A DNA stretch of 64,000 nucleotides from Anaeromyxobacter dehalogenans 2CP-C. Lineage in GTDB: Bacteria > Myxococcota > Myxococcia > Myxococcales > Anaeromyxobacteraceae. Below, one piece after another: positions 35,972 through 46,226 of this stretch. A model generated the notes under the pieces. The model saw only the letters and a list, made by a program, of their open reading frames with translations. It ran no database searches and was not told where the DNA came from. The position numbers and the translations under genes are program-made. The stretch spans positions 868,001 through 932,000 of the forward strand of contig NC_007760.1 in the NCBI RefSeq assembly GCF_000013385.1, given 5' to 3'. How positions within the stretch are numbered: position 1 is the first letter of the stretch; the number at the start of each line of letters is the position of its first letter.

Positions 35972-36721
35972 TCAGGCCCCGTGCACGCCCGCCTCCGGCG
36001 CGGGCCGCCCCTGGCCGACCAGCTCGCGCAGCGCCAGCGCGTCGCGGACGGCGTCGCCGCGGAGGTCGTTGTTGAAGTAGACCCAGGCGGCGCGCCCGCG
36101 CGCGGACCAGCCGAGCAGGTCGCGCGCCACCGGCGCGAGGGCCTCGCGGCCGTACCGGCCGTGGTACCTGCCGGTGGTGCCGTGGAAGCGCAGGTACCGC
36201 CAGCCGCCGGTCGGGCGCGGGGGAGGGCGGGGCAGCAGGTCGTGCTCGCAGAGCGCGGCGCCGTGCGCGTCCAGCACCGCGCAGGCCTCCTCCACGTACC
36301 AGCGCGCGTCCCGCACCTCCAGCGCGTGCCGCCCCGGCGGCAGGCGCGAGAGGAAGCGGTCCAGCCGCTCCAGGTCGGGCTTCATGCCCGGCGGGAGCTG
36401 CCACAGCACCGGCCCGAGCTTCGGCCCCAGCGGCGCGAGCGGCGCGAAGAAGCGGTCGAGCCCGCGCTCCGTGTCGAGCAGCCGCTTCATGTGCGTGAGG
36501 TAGCGCGAGCCCTTCACCGCGAAGCGGAACCGGGCCGGCACCACCGCGCGCCAGCGCGCCGCCGCCTCCGCGGTGGGGAGCCGGTAGAACGTGGCGTTCA
36601 GCTCGACCGTGTCGAACAGCTCCGCGTAGCGCGGCAGCCAGGCGCGCGCCGGGAGGTCCTCCGGGTAGAGCACGCCGCGCCAGTGGCGGTACTGGAAGCC
36701 GCTCGTGCCGACGCGGATCAC
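35972..36721 (-). CDS. DUF72 (YecE-like) protein
   Basis: The 249-residue protein has the DUF72 TIM-barrel signatures VGTSGFQYRHWRGVLYPE at the N-terminus, FDTVELNATFYRLPT, FAVKGSRYLTHMKRL, LGPVLWQLPPGMKPD and a C-terminal RAAWVYFNND. The biochemical function is unknown; nuclease or glycosidase-like activity has been guessed for the fold. GTG 36721 overlaps the ligD stop as GTGA, so it is co-translated with a DNA-repair ligase. That coupling makes a role in DNA metabolism worth testing. Confidence 0.88.
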   Translation of the reverse strand: MIRVGTSGFQYRHWRGVLYPEDLPARAWLPRYAELFDTVELNATFYRLPTAEAAARWRAVVPARFRFAVKGSRYLTHMKRLLDTERGLDRFFAPLAPLGPKLGPVLWQLPPGMKPDLERLDRFLSRLPPGRHALEVRDARWYVEEACAVLDAHGAALCEHDLLPRPPPRPTGGWRYLRFHGTTGRYHGRYGREALAPVARDLLGWSARGRAAWVYFNNDLRGDAVRDALALRELVGQGRPAPEAGVHGA

Positions 36722-38694
36722 CGCCGCCCCCCGCCGCGCGCCGGCGCGGCCGCCGGCGCGGCGCCCACCGCGGCCAGGTGGGCGTCGGCGAGCGGCCGGG
36801 CGGCGCGCGCGTACCCGGCCCACGGGTCGGCGCCGAGCCGCGCCAGCCGCCGCGGGACCGTCCGCGCCCCCAGCCGCTCCGGCCGCAGCCGCGGCCCCAG
36901 CTCGTCCCAGGCCACCGGCACCGACGCCGGCGCGCCCGGCCGCGCCCGGAGCGAGAACGCCGCCACCGAGGTGTTGGTCCGGTTGTTCCGCAGGTAGTCG
37001 AGCAGGATCTTCCGCTCGCGCCCCGCGCGCGCGAACGCCACCGTGAACGCGCGCGGCTCGTGGCGCGCCACCGTGGCGGCGAGGCCCCGCGCGAACGCGA
37101 GGCAGTCCTCCCAGCGCCGGCGGGGCACGAGCGGGGTCACCACGTGCAGCCCGGCGCCGCCGGTGGTCTTCACGAACGCGGCGAGCCCCAGCGCCTCCAG
37201 CGCCGAGCGCAGCAGCCGCGCCGCGCGCACCACCTCCGGCCAGGGGACCGCCGGCCCCGGGTCGAGGTCGAGCACGATCCGGTCCGGCGTCTCCAGCGCG
37301 TCCGCGGTCGCGTTCCAGGTGTGCAGCTCGAGGACGTCCAGCTGCACGAGCGAGAGCAGCGCCGCGCGGTCGTCGGCGATCAGGTACTCGCCCAGCTTCG
37401 TCTTCTCCTGGATGCGAACGCGCCGCACCGCGGGCGGCGCCCAGGTCTTCGAGTGCTTCATGAAGCGGCACTCGCCGGAGAGGCCCTGCGGGCAGTGGAA
37501 CAGGGTGAGCGGCCGGCCGCGCAGGTGCGGCAGCATCGCGCCGGCCACCGCGTCGTAGTACCGGGCCACGTCCGCCTTGGTGAGCCCGGTCCGCCCCTCG
37601 CCCGGGAACACCAGGCGCTCCGGGTGCGAGAGGCGGACGCCGCCGATCACCACCTCGCCCGGTCCGCCCGCCGGGCGGCGCCGCCGCGCGGGGCCGCCGG
37701 CGCCGGGCGCCTGCGGCGGCGGGGAGGCGGCCGCGGGCGGCGGCGCGCCGGCGCCGGGGCGCTCGCGGACGACGTCCGCCGCGCGCTTGTCCTCGCGCAG
37801 CCCCTGGAACGACGGGTGGCGCACCTTCCCGTCGTCGGTCCACTCGGCGAACGCCACCTCGGCGACCAGCTCCGGCCGGACCCAGTGCGCGATCCGGCCG
37901 AGCGCGCCGGGCGGGCGTGGCGTGAAGGGCGGGTCGGTGCGCTCCAGGCGATCCAGGCGCGCGCGCAGCGCCCGCGCCGACGCCTGCGTGAAGCCGGTGC
38001 CGACCTTCCCGGCGAAGCGCAGCGCGCCGCCCTCGTGGAAGCCCACCAGCAGCGCCCCGATGCCCTGGCGGCTGCCCTCGGGATCGGTGAAGCCGCCGAT
38101 CACCAGCTCCTGGCGGGCGAGGCACTTCGCCTTCGTCCAGGTGGTGTTCCGCCCGGGCCGGTACGGCGCGTCGGCGCGCTTCGAGACGATCCCCTCCAGG
38201 CCGAGGCGGCACGCCTCGCGGAGCACCTCGGCGCCGGGCGCGTCCACGTGCGGCGCGTAGCGGAGCACCTCGCGGCGCGCGCCGAGCAGCCGGCGCAGCG
38301 CGTCCTTGCGCTCGAGCAGCGGGCGCCGGGAGAGGTCCTCGCCGTCGAGCCAGAGCAGGTCGAACACGAAGTAGGCGAGCGAGCGGCGCCCGCCGGAGAA
38401 CGCCTGCTGGAGCGCCTGGAAGCTGGTCCGGCCGCCGGGCAGCACCGCGGCGACCTCGCCGTCGAGCAGCGCGCTCCGCACTGGGAGCGCCTCGGCGGCG
38501 CGCGCCACCTCCGGGAACTGCGCGGTCCAGTCGTTGCCGCGCCTGCTCCACAGCGTGGCGCGCCCGCCCTCGAGCGCGCAGCCGATGCGATACCCGTCGT
38601 ACTTCGTCTCGTGCACCCAGCCCGCGCCGGCCGGCGGGGCCGCGACGAGGGTCGCGAGCTGGGCGCGGTAGGTCGGGACGGGCGCGCGGGCCAC
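36718..38694 (-). CDS. ligD: NHEJ DNA ligase D, ligase and polymerase domains only
   Basis: The 658-residue protein has an ATP-dependent ligase domain (about 1-300) with the nucleotidyl lysine in ETKYDGYR (Lys31 from this start), SLLDGEV-like ALLDGEVAAV, GLEGIVSKR and WTKAKC. A polymerase/primase domain (about 345-640) follows, with LSHPERLVFP, MKHSKTW and the metal-binding IVLDLDPG. The 3'-phosphoesterase domain found in many LigDs is absent, and no Ku gene is in the window. GTG 38694 is preferred to TTG 38730 on codon type and the family's usual start. It is coupled to the DUF72 gene. Confidence 0.92.
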   Translation of the reverse strand: MARAPVPTYRAQLATLVAAPPAGAGWVHETKYDGYRIGCALEGGRATLWSRRGNDWTAQFPEVARAAEALPVRSALLDGEVAAVLPGGRTSFQALQQAFSGGRRSLAYFVFDLLWLDGEDLSRRPLLERKDALRRLLGARREVLRYAPHVDAPGAEVLREACRLGLEGIVSKRADAPYRPGRNTTWTKAKCLARQELVIGGFTDPEGSRQGIGALLVGFHEGGALRFAGKVGTGFTQASARALRARLDRLERTDPPFTPRPPGALGRIAHWVRPELVAEVAFAEWTDDGKVRHPSFQGLREDKRAADVVRERPGAGAPPPAAASPPPQAPGAGGPARRRRPAGGPGEVVIGGVRLSHPERLVFPGEGRTGLTKADVARYYDAVAGAMLPHLRGRPLTLFHCPQGLSGECRFMKHSKTWAPPAVRRVRIQEKTKLGEYLIADDRAALLSLVQLDVLELHTWNATADALETPDRIVLDLDPGPAVPWPEVVRAARLLRSALEALGLAAFVKTTGGAGLHVVTPLVPRRRWEDCLAFARGLAATVARHEPRAFTVAFARAGRERKILLDYLRNNRTNTSVAAFSLRARPGAPASVPVAWDELGPRLRPERLGARTVPRRLARLGADPWAGYARAARPLADAHLAAVGAAPAAAPARGGGRR

Positions 38695-38793
38695 GCGGGA
38701 AAGCTCACCACCGCGGGCGCGGCGCGGCAAGCGGCGCTGCCGCCGGGCGCCGGCAGGGCCGGGCGTCGGGGCGGCCCCGGGGCGCCCCGCGGG

Positions 38794-39369
38794 TCACTGG
38801 TTCAGGGGGATGTACGTGATGGAGAGGAGCGCGAGGCCGAGCTGCGGCATCAGCGGCTCGTCCAGGTTCGCGGCCTGGCCGCTCAGCCGGATGCCGGGCT
38901 GGGCCCGGGCCTCCTCCACGCGGCAATCGACGAGGTTGCCGTTGAACCGGCACACCTTGCCGCCGGGCGTGGGGAGGCCGGGGCCGGGCTGGAAGCGCAG
39001 GCGGATCTTGAGATCGCCGAGGTTCCCGAGCACCGCCAGCTCCTTGCCCCAGCGGAGGAAGTGCAGGTCCGCTCCGGGGGCGGTCAGGCTGCCGTCTCGC
39101 CCGGGCTTCAGGATGTAGTTGCGCCCGACCAGCGTGCCGGCCCAGGTGCCGTCCGGCCGGCGGGTCATGTTCACGTGCGGTCCGACGACCCGCCAGGCGT
39201 TGAACGAGGTGCTCTCGCCCCGGGTCTGGATCTCACCCGTCGGCACGTAGTCCTCCGGCGGCTCGCCGGGCGGCGTCGGCGAGAGCGAGAGGGGCTGGGT
39301 GGACGCGCCCGCGCAGGAGAGCGCGAGCAGGGCGGCGGCGGCTGCGGCGGCTGGGAAGGATGGGCGCAT
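38794..39369 (-). CDS. Putative lipoprotein, paralogue A
   Basis: The 191-residue exported protein has a signal peptide with a lipobox-like LALSC (Cys19). The mature part shares long stretches with the next gene, such as TRGESTSF, GTLVGRNYILKPG, SLTAPGADLHF and ELAVLGNLGDL, so the two are tandem paralogues. Cysteines in KVCRFNGNLVDCR are conserved in both and could form a disulfide. I know no family. The predicted beta-rich body would lie in the envelope. The start is ATG 39369. Confidence 0.7.
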   Translation of the reverse strand: MRPSFPAAAAAAALLALSCAGASTQPLSLSPTPPGEPPEDYVPTGEIQTRGESTSFNAWRVVGPHVNMTRRPDGTWAGTLVGRNYILKPGRDGSLTAPGADLHFLRWGKELAVLGNLGDLKIRLRFQPGPGLPTPGGKVCRFNGNLVDCRVEEARAQPGIRLSGQAANLDEPLMPQLGLALLSITYIPLNQ

Positions 39370-39449
39370 GCCCCCGAGCTTACCTCGCCGGTTTCACTCA
39401 GGGGAAGCCCGCCGCCGGCCCGGCCGGCGCCGCGGCGCGGCGCGGCGCG

Positions 39450-40058
39450 CTACGGGTTCGGGTCGCGCACCTGCAGGTGCTCCGACGGCGCGCTGACGCC
39501 CTCGACGTACATGATGGAGAGCAGCGCCAGCCCGAGCTGCGGCATCACCGGCGCGTCGAGGTTCGCGGCCTCGCCGTGCAGCCGGATGCCGGGCATCTCC
39601 CGCGACTCCTTCTCGCGGCAGTCCACCAGGTTCCCGCGGAACTGGCACGTCTTGCCGCGCGCCGTGGCGACGCCGGGGCCCGGGTGGAAGCGGACGCGCA
39701 CGCGCAGGTCGCCGAGGTTGCCCAGCACGGCGAGCTCCTCGCCCCACCGCACGAAGTGCAGGTCCGCGCCCGGCGCGGTCAGGCTGCCGTCGGCCCCCGG
39801 CTTCAGGATGTAGCTGCGGCCGACCAGCGTCCCCGCCCAGCTCCCGTCGGCGCGGCGGCTCATCTGCACCCGCGGGCCCACCACCTGCCAGGCGCTGAAC
39901 GAGGTGCTCTCGCCGCGCGTCAGCACCTCGCCGGTGGGCGCGTAGTCCACCGGGACGGTGCCCTCGGGGAGCGGCGAGAGGGGGAGCGGCTTCGTGCCCA
40001 CGCCCGCGCACGAGAGCGCGAGGAGGGCGGCGGCGGCGGCGAGCAGGTATGTGCGCAT
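39450..40058 (-). CDS. Putative lipoprotein, paralogue B
   Basis: The 202-residue protein is the tandem paralogue of the lipoprotein downstream. It has a signal peptide with LALSC (Cys17), then TRGESTSF, GTLVGRSYILKPG, SLTAPGADLHF, ELAVLGNLGDL and PQLGLALLSI, and the same cysteine pair in TCQFRGNLVDCR. Its C-terminus is about 15 residues longer. Upstream DNA is also alike: GTGAAA lies 23 bases before the ATG in both genes. The function is unknown. The start is ATG 40058. Confidence 0.7.
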   Translation of the reverse strand: MRTYLLAAAAALLALSCAGVGTKPLPLSPLPEGTVPVDYAPTGEVLTRGESTSFSAWQVVGPRVQMSRRADGSWAGTLVGRSYILKPGADGSLTAPGADLHFVRWGEELAVLGNLGDLRVRVRFHPGPGVATARGKTCQFRGNLVDCREKESREMPGIRLHGEAANLDAPVMPQLGLALLSIMYVEGVSAPSEHLQVRDPNP

Positions 40059-40134
40059 GCGACGGAGGTTAGCGCGGCGCTTTCACCGAGCGGAAGGGAC
40101 ACCGCCCGGTCAGCCTGGGCTCCTGACCGCCGGA

Positions 40135-42717
40135 TCAGCGCCGCCGCGGGGCCGGGGGCGCGGCGGTCCGCGGGTCCTCGGGCCAGGCATGGCGCGGGTA
40201 GCGGCGGGAGAGCTCGCGCCGGATCGCGGGGTAGTGGCGGTCCCAGAAGCCGGCCAGGTCGGTGGTGACCTGCACCGCGCGCTGGTTCGGCGCGAGCAGG
40301 TGCAGCACCAGCGGGACGCGCCCTCCCGCCGCGGCGGGGCCCTGCGCCAGGCCGAAGAAGTCCTGGAGCCGGCTCTCGATCCACGGGGGCTTGCCGGGCT
40401 CGTAGTGGATGCGGACGGTCCGCCCGCCGGGGAGCGTCACCCGCTCCGGCGCGAGCCGCTCCAGCGCCGCCCGCGCCCGCGGCTCGAGCCGGCCGAGCAG
40501 CGCGCCCGGGAGGTCCGCCTCGCGCAGCTCCGCGAAGCTCCGGCGGCCGCGGGCGGCGTCGCGCAGCGCCGCGGCCAGCTCCGCCTCGCCGGGCGCGGCG
40601 AGGCCTGCCTCCGGCGCGTGCTCCGCCGCGAACGCCAGGCGCGCCACGAGCGCGTCGAGCGCGCCCTCCGGCGCGAACGCCCGCGCCCCGCGCGCCAGCG
40701 CCTGCGCGGCGAGCGCGTCCGCCACCGCGTCCGGGTCCGGCCGCGCCGCGCGCGCCTCTTCCAGCACGAGGTCGCGGTAGAGCAGCCGCTCGGCCACCTC
40801 GACCCGCTCGGCCTGCGCGTTCCACTGGACCGCCTCGTCGTAGCGCAGCGCCTCCGGGAACAGGTCGAGCAGCAGCTCCTGCGTCACCGCGCTCGCGAGC
40901 CGCACCCGCGCCTCGGCCGCGCGCGCGCCCGGCGCGCGCCGGTCGCCCCGCCGCGCCTCGGCGTCCACCGCCACCAGCAGCGGCGCCTCGCGCACCACGC
41001 TGGCGGGGTCGAGCCGGGCGCTGCCGCCGCCGACCAGCACCACCTCGTCGGAGCCCGGCGAGCGCCGCCGCGCCACGCGATCCGGGTAGGCGGCCAGCGT
41101 CGCCCGCAGCAGCGCCGCCTCGCGGGCGGGCTCGTCGCCGGCGGCAGGCGGGGGGACGTCGCGCGGCAGCGCCCGGGCCAGGCGCTGGAGCTGGCGGCGG
41201 CTCCGCTCGACCGCCTGCGCCGCGCCCGGGCTCACGCCCATGCGCCGCAGCCGGTCGGGATCGAAGCGCGCCCGGGCCGCCTCGTCGAACGCCTGCGCCA
41301 GCTCGAGCAGGTCGGACGGGCCGGTGGGCGGGAGCGCCGCCCCCTCCAGCGCGCGGCGCTCGCGCAGGTCGCGCTCGCCGAGCAGCGCCGCGAGCAGCGC
41401 GCCGTCTTCGGGCACGCCGCGCGCGGCCGCCTCCACCAGCAGCCGCCCGAGCCGCGGGTGGAGCGGGAAGCGGAGCATGGCGCGCCCGGCCGCGGTGGGC
41501 GCGCCGGCGGCGTCCACCGCGCCGAGGTCCGCGAGCAGCGCGCGCGCCGCCTCGAGCGCCGGCGCGGGCGGCGGCTCGAGCCACTCGAGGTCCGCGGCCG
41601 CCCCGAGGCCCGCCAGCGCGAGCAGCGTCTCGGAGAGGTCCTCGCGCAGGATCTCCGGGACCTCGAACTCCGGCCGGGCGTCGTGGTCGTGGCGCGTGTA
41701 GAGGCGCACCGCGCGCCCGGGCCGCGTGCGGCCGGCGCGCCCGGCCCGCTGCGCCGCCGAGGCGCGGCTGACCTTCTTCACCTCGAGCGTGGGCAGGCCG
41801 GACCAGGGCGAGTGCGAGGCGATGCGGGCGAGGCCCGAGTCCACCACCGCCACCACGCCGTCGATGGTGATCGAGGTCTCGGCCACGTTGGTGGAGAGGA
41901 TCACCTTGCGGCGCGCCGCCGGCCGCACCGCCCGATCCTGCTCCTCCGGCGGCAGGTCGCCGTGCAGCGGCAGCACGTCCACCCCGGCGCTCGCGGCCCA
42001 GGCGGCGAGCGCGTCGCGGGCGCGCCGGATCTCGGCCGCGCCCGGCAGGAACACGAGCACGTCCCCGTCCACGCCCTCGCGGTGCAGCCGCCGGATCGCC
42101 CGCGCCACCCGCTCCTCGAGCCGCACGTCCGGCGCCGCCGCCTCCTCGGGCGAGAGGTGCTCCACCGCGACCTCGAAGCGGCGCCCCTCCGAGCGCAGCG
42201 CCGGGGCGCCCAGGAACGCCGCGACCGGCCCGGCGTCGAGCGTGGCCGACATCGCCACGAGCTTCAGGTCGGGGCGCGTCGTGCGCTGGAGCCGCCGCAG
42301 GAAGGCGAGCGCGAGATCGCCCTGGAGGTGCCGCTCGTGCAGCTCGTCGAGCACCACCGCGCCGACGCCGGGGAGCGCGGGCTCGGAGAGCAGGCGGCGG
42401 GTCAGCAGCCCCTCGGTCACGTAGCGGATGCGGGTGCGCGGGCCCGCCACCTCGTCGAACCGCACCTGGTAGCCGACCGTCTCGCCCGGCCGCTCGCCCA
42501 GCTCGTCGGCCACCCGGCGGGCGGCCATGCGGGCGGCGAGCCGCCGCGGCTCGAGCACCACCACCTCGCCCGCGCCGGCCAGCCCGGCCTCGTGCAGCGC
42601 GCGAGGCACGCGGGTGGTCTTCCCCGCGCCGGGGGGCGCCTCGATCACGAGCGAGGGGCCGGCGCGGAGCGCGGCGACGACCTCGGGGAGGAGCGGGTCG
42701 ATGGGGAGCGGCTGCAC
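40135..42717 (-). CDS. hrpB: ATP-dependent helicase HrpB
   Basis: The 860-residue DExH-box helicase has Walker A APPGAGKT at 27-34, LEPRRLAARMAARRVA (motif Ia), DELHERHL (motif II), SATLDA (motif III), STNVAETSITIDGV (motif V) and QRAGRAGRTRPG (motif VI). The long C-terminal region unique to HrpB follows. It is related to HrpA RNA helicases; HrpB's cellular substrate is not settled. The start is GTG 42717, consistent with the usual N-terminus LPIDPLLPEVVAALR. It is divergent from the hsp20 gene. Confidence 0.95.
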   Translation of the reverse strand: MQPLPIDPLLPEVVAALRAGPSLVIEAPPGAGKTTRVPRALHEAGLAGAGEVVVLEPRRLAARMAARRVADELGERPGETVGYQVRFDEVAGPRTRIRYVTEGLLTRRLLSEPALPGVGAVVLDELHERHLQGDLALAFLRRLQRTTRPDLKLVAMSATLDAGPVAAFLGAPALRSEGRRFEVAVEHLSPEEAAAPDVRLEERVARAIRRLHREGVDGDVLVFLPGAAEIRRARDALAAWAASAGVDVLPLHGDLPPEEQDRAVRPAARRKVILSTNVAETSITIDGVVAVVDSGLARIASHSPWSGLPTLEVKKVSRASAAQRAGRAGRTRPGRAVRLYTRHDHDARPEFEVPEILREDLSETLLALAGLGAAADLEWLEPPPAPALEAARALLADLGAVDAAGAPTAAGRAMLRFPLHPRLGRLLVEAAARGVPEDGALLAALLGERDLRERRALEGAALPPTGPSDLLELAQAFDEAARARFDPDRLRRMGVSPGAAQAVERSRRQLQRLARALPRDVPPPAAGDEPAREAALLRATLAAYPDRVARRRSPGSDEVVLVGGGSARLDPASVVREAPLLVAVDAEARRGDRRAPGARAAEARVRLASAVTQELLLDLFPEALRYDEAVQWNAQAERVEVAERLLYRDLVLEEARAARPDPDAVADALAAQALARGARAFAPEGALDALVARLAFAAEHAPEAGLAAPGEAELAAALRDAARGRRSFAELREADLPGALLGRLEPRARAALERLAPERVTLPGGRTVRIHYEPGKPPWIESRLQDFFGLAQGPAAAGGRVPLVLHLLAPNQRAVQVTTDLAGFWDRHYPAIRRELSRRYPRHAWPEDPRTAAPPAPRRR

Positions 42718-42778
42718 CGGCCCGTTCTAACCCGGCGCGGGGAGGAGGAGAACCGATCCGGGGCGCCGGGGGCCGCGC

Positions 42779-42806
42779 TTGACAGCCCCGCGGGCGGACT
42801 TACGTG
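42779..42806 (+). promoter_or_regulatory. Candidate promoter for hsp20
   Basis: A TTGACA at 42779-42784, inside CTTGACAGCCCC, is a perfect -35 hexamer. TACGTG or TTACGT about 15-16 bases later is a weak -10. The leading CTTGA would also suit a heat-shock sigma factor. It lies about 120 bases before the hsp20 start. Confidence 0.45.
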
Positions 42807-42926
42807 GAAGGACGAGGGCGCGAGGCGGCGCACGAGTTTCCGAGCCCCGCCGCCGCGCGCCCGGGCCATCCCGACCCCGAAGCGCAGCGCGCGGCCGCGA
42901 TCCGTCCGCGCGAGGAGGACACGACC

Positions 42927-43358
42927 ATGCCGACCCTGCTCAGGAACCCCGATCCCGCGTTCGCCACGCTCTCCGCCGAGGTGAACCGCCTCATGAACGA
43001 CCTCACCCAGCCGGGCGCCCGGGGCTACGGCCTCGCGCCCGCCGCCGACATCCTCGAGACCGAGGCCGGCTTCCAGGTGGTGCTCGACGTGCCGGGGCTC
43101 GACCCGGCCGCCATCAAGCTGGACATCGAGAACGACACGCTCAGCGTGCAGGCCGACCGCAAGCAGCCCGCGCTCGCCGACGGCGCGACCCTGCACCGCA
43201 GCGAGCGCCGCTTCGGCACGTTCTTCCGGGCGTTCACGCTGCCGAAGACGGTGGACGGCGCGAAGGTCGAGGCGCGCTACGACGCCGGCGTCCTGACCGT
43301 CACGCTGCCGAAGCGCGAGGACGCGAAGCCGCGGACCATCGCGGTCCAGGTGAAGTAG
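42927..43358 (+). CDS. Small heat-shock protein, Hsp20/alpha-crystallin family
   Basis: The 143-residue protein has an alpha-crystallin domain (about 38-130): PAADILETEAGFQVVLDVPG opens it, then SERRFGTFFRAFTLP and the closing GVLTVTLPK, which holds the conserved G-x-L motif. The C-terminal tail is short. It should form oligomers that hold unfolding proteins during heat stress. The start is ATG 42927, with GAGGAGGA about 7 bases upstream. The leader of about 120 bases follows a CTTGACA promoter box, and a strong terminator follows the gene, so it is probably monocistronic. Confidence 0.93.
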   Translation: MPTLLRNPDPAFATLSAEVNRLMNDLTQPGARGYGLAPAADILETEAGFQVVLDVPGLDPAAIKLDIENDTLSVQADRKQPALADGATLHRSERRFGTFFRAFTLPKTVDGAKVEARYDAGVLTVTLPKREDAKPRTIAVQVK

Positions 43359-43385
43359 CGCCGGGCGCGAACGTCCGGAAGCACG

Positions 43386-43418
43386 AAGCCCCTGCCGTCG
43401 CGAGGACGGCAGGGGCTT
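43386..43418 (+). terminator. Rho-independent terminator of hsp20
   Basis: A perfect 14-base stem pairs AAGCCCCTGCCGTC (43386-43399) with 43405-43418 around a 5-base loop, followed by TCTTCT. It is 27 bases past the hsp20 stop. It could also stop leftward clpA transcripts, though that side has fewer T residues. Confidence 0.85.
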
Positions 43419-43485
43419 TCTTCTGACGGGGCTGCGCCCCGGCGGCTCGCTTCGCTCGCGTGCGATCCCCGGATCGCGAGCGGCG

Positions 43486-45768
<2,283 letters not shown>

Positions 45769-45770
45769 CG

Positions 45771-46097
45771 CTACTCCGGCTCGATCGTCACGAGCAGCGG
45801 GTATTCCGCCTCGCGCGCCAGGTCCAACGTCTTCCGCGCCTTGGTCTCGGCGATCTCGTAGGGATAGATACCGGCGACCCCCACCCCGTGCATGTGAACG
45901 TGGAGCATGATCCGGTGGGCGGACTCGGGGTCGTGGTTGAAGACCGTCATCAGGACGTAATCGACGAACTCCTGCGTCGTGTAATGGTCGTTGTGCAGCA
46001 GTACCTTGTACAGCGGCGGGCGCTTCGTCTCCCGCTCCGCGCGCGTCTTGGGGACGACGACGTCCGTATCGCCCCCGGGACGGGTTCGCTCAGCCAT
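45771..46097 (-). CDS. clpS: ClpA adaptor ClpS
   Basis: The 108-residue adaptor binds destabilising N-terminal residues and hands proteins to ClpA. The core PPLYKVLLHNDHYTTQEFVD holds the conserved LHNDxxT hydrophobic-pocket segment. AHRIMLHVHMHGVGVAG follows, whose His and Met line the N-degron pocket, then YEIAETK. ATG 46097 gives the normal length; long upstream readings in this frame are noise. It is the first gene of a tight clpS-clpA operon. Confidence 0.96.
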   Translation of the reverse strand: MAERTRPGGDTDVVVPKTRAERETKRPPLYKVLLHNDHYTTQEFVDYVLMTVFNHDPESAHRIMLHVHMHGVGVAGIYPYEIAETKARKTLDLAREAEYPLLVTIEPE

Positions 46098-46226
46098 GGC
46101 CGTCCATTCTAATGCGTCCGGCGGGGCCGGCGCGCACCCGGAGGCCCCTGCGCGCGGCCCGAGGGCTCCCCCGCAGGACCGAGCCGGCTGCTCGCCTTCT
46201 GCGGCGACCTCGCCTAGAGGTGGGGA

